In this document: in pieces, positions 56,601 to 64,000 of the stretch | Layout: each line of letters opens with the position of its first letter | Position numbering within the stretch: the first letter of the stretch is position 1 | Source: Atherinomorus stipes | Lineage: Eukaryota > Chordata > Actinopteri > Atheriniformes > Atherinidae | Length of the DNA: 64,000 nucleotides | Assembly (NCBI GenBank): GCA_023101725.1 | Contig: JALJCO010013654.1 | Location: forward strand, 372,001-436,000 | Direction: 5' to 3' | Made by a program: the position numbers and the translations under genes | The notes under the pieces: model-generated | What the model saw: only the letters and a program-made list of their open reading frames with translations | The model's database searches: none | What the model was told of the DNA's origin: nothing

Positions 56601-59600
56601 GCATTGAAGAGCCTGATCCCATCTGCTGGTCCACAAATCTGGACCAGGTCATCCCGGGTTAGCTTCAACAAATCAGAACCTTCAACACCAAAACAAAGAT
56701 CCACATGTCAGGTCACTTGTAGAGCAGGTGTTACTGGACTACATCACATCTACTAGCCAACCAACATTGCGTTGAGAAATGGATACTGCTCACACAGATT
56801 ATTTATAGAATCGGGCAGCTGATGGCTGTTACATATAACATTTTTTTTCATTTGACAATAATAAAATATAACATGCACTTAAATATCCAAGCACAACAAC
56901 AATTTATCCCAAGATATTCGCACACTGGGAAAGAAATGTAGGTGGTGGTGCCATGTAAGATGTCCGTCTTTATTTGGAGAGGGAGTTCAGCATCTTTCCC
57001 AAGGACACATCTGAATTCATCTCTTGGTTCTCAAGCCACTTGAAATCTTCAGCATACGCAGATATCTTAAAATGCTAATCATACGAGTTTTACTGAATGC
57101 ATGAAAACACGCCTGTATGCATCTGGCCAAAATACTGTTGGTTGTTTGCAAAAGGCCATCACGAGGCACGATGGGGAAGTAGATCCGCTAGCAAAGCACC
57201 AATGGTTTATAACGGAGCCAATTTCTTTAAATGGAAAAATGAATTTGTTAATTGAAACTACAAGAACATCATTTGGGAGAAAAAAAGGAGAAACTACAGC
57301 AAAAAACCCACAAATAACATGTATTTTATATACTTTACTAGTCATTTTATACATGCTCTTAGTAAAATTACACGTTAAACAAAACAATGCTAAAATGGTT
57401 TTGTCACCGATACATTTCCCTTTTGTACGGAAGGTGAAAAAATTGAAGACTGTGTTTGTTTGTGTGTGTAAAAAGCACAAGCGTTTGTGTACCTGAGAAG
57501 TGAGAGAAGAGTCGAGCGTAGGAGCTGAAGCGATTTTTCAGCAGCCACTTCTGTGTGTCCTGTATGGAGGCAGTGGGACTCAACTGCTGTAAAAGACGAC
57601 AGCACAGAGCGCATCAGAACATTTCACTGGATACATCTATGTAGATCAGGGCTGTCCAATTTGGGGCCCGGGGGCCAAAGTTGGCCCGCATGCTATTATT
57701 TTTGGCCGAGGCCAATTATCATTATTTTCAAAATTTTGATTTTTCAAGCAATGTGAAAAGTTATTTTGATATTTATTCAATGTTGCACTTCCCCTGCGGA
57801 CCACAAATGACCACTGCATTACATTATGGGAAGGGGTGGCCCTGTTCTTCTATCCGCTCAGATCTGGAAGCCCATGATCATAGAATAAATGAGAAGATTG
57901 TCAAATGTCAGAGATAGATCAAAGGCAGTGGCACACTGACAAGAGAAAGTTTAAAAGTAGTCTGGAAAATGAGTACTTTTTCGGCTGTGGAAAGAGGAAA
58001 ATTACAATTTGAATACCGTTTGGAGTCTTGAAATCACTCAGTATGCTGATATTATCACCATGTAGATACTTACTGGGGTATAAGAAGGACTAGATAAAGT
58101 TAAAACTATGTAATTACAAAGTGAAATAGCAGCAGCATTAATCAATTATGACTCAATATGCATGTAAAAGCATAGGAGTTAATGGAAACATTAAGATGGA
58201 CTCAGCTAAAATTACATGAGCCATCCTTAATACCAGGACTATCAATCATTTTATCATTTAAATCTTTGCCTTTGTTTCTTTAGAAGGTTCAAATATGTTA
58301 TGTTATAGAAACATAAAAAAAGAGGGAAAGATTGTTTTTATCTTTTCTCTTTCCCAGATGACACAGATGTGTAACTACATACTAACCTCTGAGTTGCTGT
58401 GGCTGCCAGGGTCTACCTGGTGATTGGGAGAGGACGAGTCACTAGAAAATAAGGGTAAGAATCAAACTTGGGAACATGGATCATGTTATCTGACGTCCAA
58501 ACTCTAAATGAAAACAAACAGGTACCTGTCCAGTACTGAGGAGGTTGTGTAGGTGGACAGTGGGGTGGAGGTGAAGGAGGGGGTAGCTGCCTGGTTGGTG
58601 CTGGTGTAGGCGGCATCAGGCCAAGGGGAGCACTAAGAAATAAATACACACATTAATTATCAGGAACAGCCTCACAAGGAGGACAGAAGCATCTCCAACT
58701 GTCCACAAGAGCTTAAAAGATTATCAAAAAAAAGTCAATATGGACTTGGAATTCAGTACCATCTCCACCCCACCTCATGTCCAATACGTATCGTCATAGC
58801 AACCCCTCCACACCAACTGGGGATTTATGCTGCGTTCCATTTTCCTCGAAACTGGGAAGTGGAAACTGGGGGGTGACGTCACACCCGACCAACTTGCGTT
58901 CCAGCTCACTGGTCGGAAAACCAGTTAGCAGCCTAGCACAACATGTTTGCTAAGGCTATTGTTATTAGACGTTGTTGACACAGCTGGCGTTGTAGTTCAC
59001 ATATACCACATGAAAAATGTGAATTACACTACAGCAGCTTCCCCCCTACATCTGTATAAACCAATACTACGTGTACGATTGATTTATGCAACAAAATATA
59101 AGTTAGAAGTGTAAATAATAGTTGTCTGAGTTTCCGAGTGGGAAATCCGACTTCAGGAGGCCGTTCCAGTTGAAACTTCCTACTCGGAACTGGGAATTTC
59201 CGACTTCCGAGTTGAAATGGAACGCAGCATTAGGTGTCAAAAAAAGAGAGAGAGCAGACTACGGATGGTGTGATAGGGAGGAGAGCAAGGTGCTTACACT
59301 GCCTCTCTTGGCCAAAGAGTCGCCACAGTCAGCGGGAAGTGTCCGCTTGCTGGACTTTTTCAGCTCGTGGTCGCCTGCATCCTCTATGATGGGCTCAAGC
59401 CTCGTCTATAAACGACACACAGCAGGAGTTAGCCAAACGGTGAACACCACACAAACACTCATACAAAAAACACACTAAAGTTGAGCTTTATATCAGCACT
59501 AGGATGAGACAAAGAAAATGTTCCGAGATTAAAATTCAAATCTCAGCTTCAAACACCCAATTTTAAAAGTAACAACCAAGCCAGAAATCTGGGAGCAGTC

Positions 59601-62110
59601 CAGAACTCAGACCTGAATTTTAAGAGTCACCTTAAAACAACTGTGAAGTCAGCATTTTGTCATTTAAGGAAAATATAAAGTATTAAAGGACTGATGTCTC
59701 AGCAGGATTTCTGCATTCATCTTTAGTAGACCAGACTACTGTAACACTGCCGTTAAAGATCTGCCTAAAAAGCCCATCAGACAGCTGCAGTTGGTCCAGA
59801 CTCCTGCTGCTCCAGTCCTCACAAAGACCAAGAAAGTGGATCATATGACTCCAGTCCTCTGATCTTTACACTGACTTCCTGTTGGTCAAAGGATTGACTT
59901 CAAAATCCTGCTGTTGGTTTACAAATTACTGAATGGTTCGAGCCAAAATACATTCAGGATCATCTGGATTGTTACAGACCAACCAGATCCCTCAGGTCAT
60001 CAGGGTCAACTCTACTTTCTGTCTCCAGATCAGAACTAAAAATAGAGGCAGCATTTAGTTTTTATGCTCCTCGCATGTGGAACAAACTTCCAGAAAACTG
60101 CCGGTCTGCTGAAACTCAGTTCAAATCAAGGTGAAAAACTTTTTTTTAAACAACTGTTGACTGTTTTATTTCTTGCATTCTATCCTTTTCCATTTCAGAT
60201 TTTTGTAAATTGAATTTCTTTAAAAAAGATTTTCCTGCACTCTGCTGTAATGCTTTTTATGTTTTATGTAAAACACTTGAATTGTCTTGTACATGAAACT
60301 TCCCTTACAGTTTATTAATTCTTCATGTATGTTTGTGTTTAACTACAGACAAACATCTAAATAAATTCTTCTTCTGCTAACATAGCTGAGATTAATGCAG
60401 TAAAGATGCACAACAAATGAGACATCTGAGTATTTCTATTGTTCAGGGTGCCACTACACACAGACATACATAAGACAATATGAATAACTTGGTGGTGTAA
60501 CACATCTTGCAAACCCTTTTTAAAATATGAGATGCCTTCAGTAGCACCAAATGGTTTCAGTTCATATCATCAATGTATTAAGCTGTATGTGAAGACATTG
60601 TTAAACTAGTCTACAAATATACAAATAGGATCTAAATGTTTGTCTTAAAACATCTGTTGCTTTTCCATATTTTACGTATCGGTTTGGAGTAGCATCAGCT
60701 AAATTTTGTGACCATAATTAAATCAAATAACACAGATGAAATAAAAAGAAGTCAAATCAAACTATAAAGCCTAGTTTCCTTTATCTAAATCAGAAAATCA
60801 ATATGGATATGAAATGAAGGCATGAAGGAGCTTCGAACAAAACTCTTCTTTCAAGTGAATCCATGATGTTACTCATTGGTGGTTCTTTAGCATCAAAGAA
60901 TGGAAAAAAATGAAATTATGTCAGCTTCTCACACTCAAATGGTTGTTTTTCATTAGTTGTTTAATCTGAAGAATACTGCTTGAAAAATATGGATGATAGA
61001 TATGTGATTGTAAGTATTGTCCTTAACCTCAAACTGTTCTGTTTAATGAGTCATTTTCCAGAAATGCATTTCACTTAGCTTAACATGGAAAGTGAACCAG
61101 CATGCTTATTGGGATTTAAGCCTAGATTGTGCTAAAGCCACATAAAGCCTGACAGTCAACAGCAGCTGCAGACTGACCTCTGATAGAACAGTGGTATCAT
61201 AAGAAGGCTGGTACTTTTCCTTCTCTTGAGCGGTTCGCTTCTCCATCTTTTCTCTGTCAGTCTTTTGTTTACGATCCGCCCCCTTTGGCTAAACAGGAAG
61301 CAAAGAAGAGACAGATTTAATTACTGTGTGAGCTGACCTGCAGGTTGGCAAAAAGTGTCAATAATTTGGCCGGTGACAGGGAGAGGGCATACCTTGAAGA
61401 CTTTGATTTGGCAGGAGGCAGAGTGGAGGTGCTCCGTGTACTCTCCACCGTCTCCCTGGTTGAACGTGTCAATCTGGATCCGAAAGGGGACCCCCTTCTC
61501 TCCACCATGCTTTCTAGGAGTGAACTCTGTGCTGATGCAATGCACCTGCAGAGAGCAGGGGGAAACAGTCTGATGTCAAAACGCCTTTAATGTGGAAATT
61601 CAGAGGTATACCAAACAGAAGACTCAAGGATGTGCAAGTGAGGATGTTTTTCATTACCTGCACAAAAACGGAGGTTCTTTTGTTGATGTCCCACAGAAAC
61701 TCTGCAGCGTTGAGCTGGGAGGGGTGAGTCTTCGGCTCCACTATGCCCACTGACATGGGGATATCTGTTCCAGACAAACATACAGATATCTGAGCTGCAA
61801 ATCACACACGGGACAGCTTTGCAGTTCTTGCCAGGTATCTTTACCGATGTCAAGGAGACGGTCGCCAGGACGATTCCACTTCCAGCCTTCCAGCTGCTGG
61901 TGTTCTGTGTACTGCAACCGACGGTCATGAAACACTACTCGCACAGTGCTCTACACACACACACACACATGATTATGAAGTGCACTTAATATATGAAGCG
62001 GTTATTATCATCCAGCTTTGAGGGTCCTCTAACCTTCACCATATTATTGGTGACCTCTGGTAACTCCCCCGATCTCCTGTTGTCCAACATACGCACCTCA
62101 TAAGACTGGC
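53637..62110 (-). CDS. ubp1: UBP1 (LBP-1a), grainyhead/CP2-family transcription factor, 5' end outside the window
   Basis: Sequence-specific transcription factor, acting as dimers or tetramers in the nucleus. Exons seen: 62110-62034, 61950-61845, 61764-61658, 61545-61393, 61288-61178, 59405-59298, 58632-58526, 58441-58387, 57586-57493, 56679-56589, 56354-56236, 56140-55998, 53708-53637. Phases join to 446 residues, starting [13 protein letters not shown] in the CP2 DNA-binding domain. Landmarks: [45 protein letters not shown], then a basic [14 protein letters not shown]. Next is the 36-residue exon 59405-59298 ([20 protein letters not shown] onward), which marks UBP1 rather than TFCP2. A SAM-like domain follows ([19 protein letters not shown]), then the C-terminal dimerisation region ([31 protein letters not shown]). 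About 95 N-terminal residues must lie beyond position 64000. The last exon is slightly shorter than in mammals, ending GQLIMP. Confidence 0.94.
54729..55508. mobile_element. hAT-type element in the last ubp1 intron, with an inserted LINE tail
   Basis: Flanks ATCAAGGC (54721-54728) and ATCAAGAT (55509-55516) match at 6 of 8 positions. The ends are TAGGGATGCACAAAT and, in reverse complement, AAGGGATGCACTTAT, a typical fish hAT MITE pair. The interior contains a LINE-like 3' tail at about 55015-55104, so this element was probably hit later by a retrotransposon. Confidence 0.6.
55015..55104 (+). mobile_element. LINE-like 3' tail fragment
   Basis: GGCCAAGGCTCCC, AAAGAGGTTTTTAATCTC and GGGACTTCCTGGTAAAATAA in order match the very common 3' tail of a fish LINE family, ending in an (AT)n run. 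It is too short to classify further. Confidence 0.5.
56680..57492 (-). other. ubp1 intron before the SAM-like domain exon
   Basis: Both strands have open frames of about 130 codons here (plus 57101-57496; minus 57480-57079). Neither has recognisable homology, and the frames overlap an AT-rich intron, so I do not call a gene. A decayed element is possible. Confidence 0.35.
57587..58386 (-). other. ubp1 intron with a hAT-like left end
   Basis: CAGGGCTGTCCAATTTGGGG at 57647 resembles hAT termini of fish, and GGGGTGGCCCTG near 57833-57844 could be the other end, but the flanks show no 8-bp duplication. The rest is AT-rich without features. Confidence 0.35.
58828..59229. mobile_element. PIF/Harbinger-like MITE in a ubp1 intron
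   Basis: TTA flanks both sides (58825-58827 and 59230-59232), the target form used by PIF/Harbinger. The ends are perfect inverted repeats (TGCTGCGTTCCATTT / AAATGGAACGCAGCA), and further inward GGAAGT/ACTTCC-type words continue the symmetry. The 402-bp element has no transposase. Its right end is 68 bp from the donor of exon 59405-59298. Confidence 0.75.
59577..60300 (+). mobile_element. Degraded LINE (L2/CR1-like) reverse-transcriptase C-terminus and 3' UTR
   Basis: The plus strand, antisense to ubp1, reads in broken frames [18 protein letters not shown], then [23 protein letters not shown] and [18 protein letters not shown]. These are the hallmark phrases at the end of the reverse transcriptase of L2/CR1-like fish LINEs. 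Several in-frame stops and shifts interrupt it. The tail, with spaced A/T-rich sequence, extends to about 60300. It is a dead, 5'-truncated copy. Confidence 0.75.
60301..61177 (-). other. Remainder of the large ubp1 intron
   Basis: AT-rich intronic DNA between the LINE fragment and the exon 61288-61178. Nothing further was recognised. Confidence 0.5.
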
Positions 62111-64000
62111 CTGAGTGAGACAGAAAGGAGATGGACATAAAATTGAGAGAAAGAAACCTCATTATGGACTCCACAGAGACAACATGCTTCTTTTAAAATG
62201 TAATGAGGCACAAGACAAAAGCCCATTTTGAGCCACACAGTTGTAATAAAAAAAACTGGCTAACTTTTGGGGGATTAATTTCTCATCAGTCCACCTCCCT
62301 CGTTTCTTATCTTAATTGAGTGATTCTTAGTAAATCATCATCCCGTGCTCTTTTTATTCAGAATTAGTTAGCTAGCTTTAATGAAACTTAAGTAAAACAT
62401 CTGAACACCAGTGTGAGGCTGTAATGATAAAATATGAACCTCAATATGAACCTATGAACCACCTACATCAAGATACTAAAAAAGAAAATCAAGGGGAAAA
62501 AAAGGCAATTAATGCTGTTTTAGCTTTTAAAAATATATATAATCTATAATATATATGATTGAGACAGTTTGAAAACAAGTTGAAAATAATGCAACATATA
62601 TGCTTGCAGTCCCTCGATCACACGTCTCTAACAACAGTGAAAATGATCTGAATGTTTTGGAATTTATTCATCAGTGTACCCTTATCTGAACAATAACTTG
62701 GCTTATGATTGTCTTTATATCATCAAGCCATGTTCACGTACTTTACTCCAGTTAGTGTGTGGGCCCTTTGCTACTTAGAAACATAACATACTCATGGAAA
62801 CAAGCTGCATTTATCTGCCGGTTTTAGAAAAATGAATTGATCTTGTTTACACTTTGTGAACACTGACTGTACTTGTAGTTTCTCTTATGTGGTCACTAAA
62901 TGGGTTAAAATCATACCCATCAAAAATGTGAAGTATTTTTAAATTACCTATGAAATATGTTTAACAGAGATGTGCTAAAATTGAACACTTTTACAAAGTG
63001 ATAAGATTTTTGTTTTTTAAACCTTCTTCAATCGTGATGATGAGCCAACAATGTCAGAGCTAAATGAAGCTGCAGCCTTTGAAATTTAAGACCTTTGCAA
63101 GTCATAATGTCATATATGTGATCTAGAATATGCTGATCCTCACATAAGAAATAATGCATCTCAACCTAACGGCAGCCAGCCCACCTTCAAAACTGTCCAC
63201 TCAGCAATTTGAAAGCTGAATCGGCAACAAGCAGCCAACTATTTAAGCTGCAGTGATATTTCTGGTCAATTTGCATTTAGAAAATCTATCTTGTGTATGA
63301 TTTATGTTACAATCATTCAGGCTGGTTAGCAAGTACCTTCATTGTGTAGGAAGCATTGAGGAAATGGAATTTCACATGTTGCTTATCTTTAGCGATGATG
63401 ATGTTGGGTTCTTGCTGTTAATCTCTTTATGTGCCATTAAACATTGTTGAAGAATGAACAAAAAACTGCAGATGTCAACAATTATCGTGCGTTAAAGCCA
63501 GAAAGACCAGCTTCATTATAAAGACATCAACTAGTGTGCATAAAACCTGTGTGCTTACTATTTAATGACCAAGCGGGTGAGTGGCGCCAAAAGACGAGAA
63601 AGGGGTTGCGTACGAGCAAAACACATCAAATACCCGAGTCTTCTCTCTTAGTTTTTTAAACTGAGCAGATATTACTGTACAGCCAGTCAGAGGCTTGTAT
63701 ACAGCATTGAGTTTCATATTGGTTTAGTTCACATAAAAATAGCAGCTGGTTTTTGAAGACATTTCATTGCACATCAAAACAGCTTCAAAGCAGCGGGACG
63801 TTTTACCCGCGTTTTGCGGGTAAATATGCCGTGGATAATATTTTTCTCTGGTGTTGGCGGGCTGCAGGTAGGAATAGAAACTTTTATTTACTTTATGCGG
63901 ACATGATTATTAGGCCTGAAGCAGTGATGCGTCACCTGGCGCCCAGGCAGCGCAAGCTACGTGAATCGGTTCTTCACTCTGGTCCAGCAAAGAGTTGGTT
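62111..64000 (-). other. ubp1 intron continuing past the right edge
   Basis: The upstream ubp1 exon, which should end with the LHDETLTYLNQ-type residues plus one base of a split Gly codon, was not found here, so it lies beyond 64000. The sequence is AT-rich with no recognised element. Confidence 0.5.

Noticed and set aside
57079..57496. Overlapping open frames of about 130 codons on both strands in a ubp1 intron
   Set aside because: No recognisable homology or splice context; opposite frames over the same DNA argue for chance or a decayed element.

Overview
The window looks like a teleost fish genome. It carries vertebrate genes split by GT-AG introns, CA/GT microsatellites, and non-autonomous hAT, PIF/Harbinger-like and LINE debris of kinds common in fish. 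There is no prokaryotic or viral gene organisation.

Three protein-coding genes were reconstructed exon by exon. All lie on the minus strand, head to tail. (1) arpp21: 18 coding exons at 2158-7012, 662 aa, with an R3H/SUZ RNA-binding region. Its 5' UTR and promoter probably reach the CpG-rich stretch near 11.9-12.1 kb. miR-128 (the miR-128-2 type) lies in its second-to-last coding intron, at about 2835-2920. (2) pdcd6ip (ALIX): 18 coding exons at 30561-47276, 869 aa, with Bro1 domain, V domain and proline-rich tail complete. (3) ubp1 (LBP-1a, grainyhead/CP2 family): the last 13 coding exons at 53637-62110; its 5' exons lie beyond the right edge.

Layout from left to right: 1-1.83 kb, flank with a strong CTCF-like site at 1386; 1.83-7.0 kb, arpp21; 7.0-12.1 kb, arpp21 5' UTR introns and promoter; 12.1-29.6 kb, a gene-free stretch with candidate regulatory clusters, a two-copy tRNA-like repeat, a 264-bp hAT MITE and a TTAA-flanked element, closed by a second CTCF-like site in the opposite orientation at 29600; 29.66-47.4 kb, pdcd6ip with four introns loaded with transposons; 47.4-51.3 kb, intergenic DNA with a LINE tail; 51.3-62.1 kb, ubp1 with a 2.3-kb 3' UTR and introns holding a hAT element, a Harbinger-like MITE and a LINE reverse-transcriptase remnant.

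The genes do not form one pathway. ALIX is an ESCRT adaptor, UBP1 a transcription factor, and ARPP21 a neuronal RNA-binding protein. The only direct functional link seen is inside arpp21: its intronic miR-128 has a 7-mer seed match in the last bases of the host's own 3' UTR. I found no convincing new multi-gene system. The least expected structures are the nested MITE in pdcd6ip intron 4, the inverted-repeat pair enclosing a Harbinger-like element in pdcd6ip intron 6, and the convergent CTCF-like pair around the arpp21 domain.
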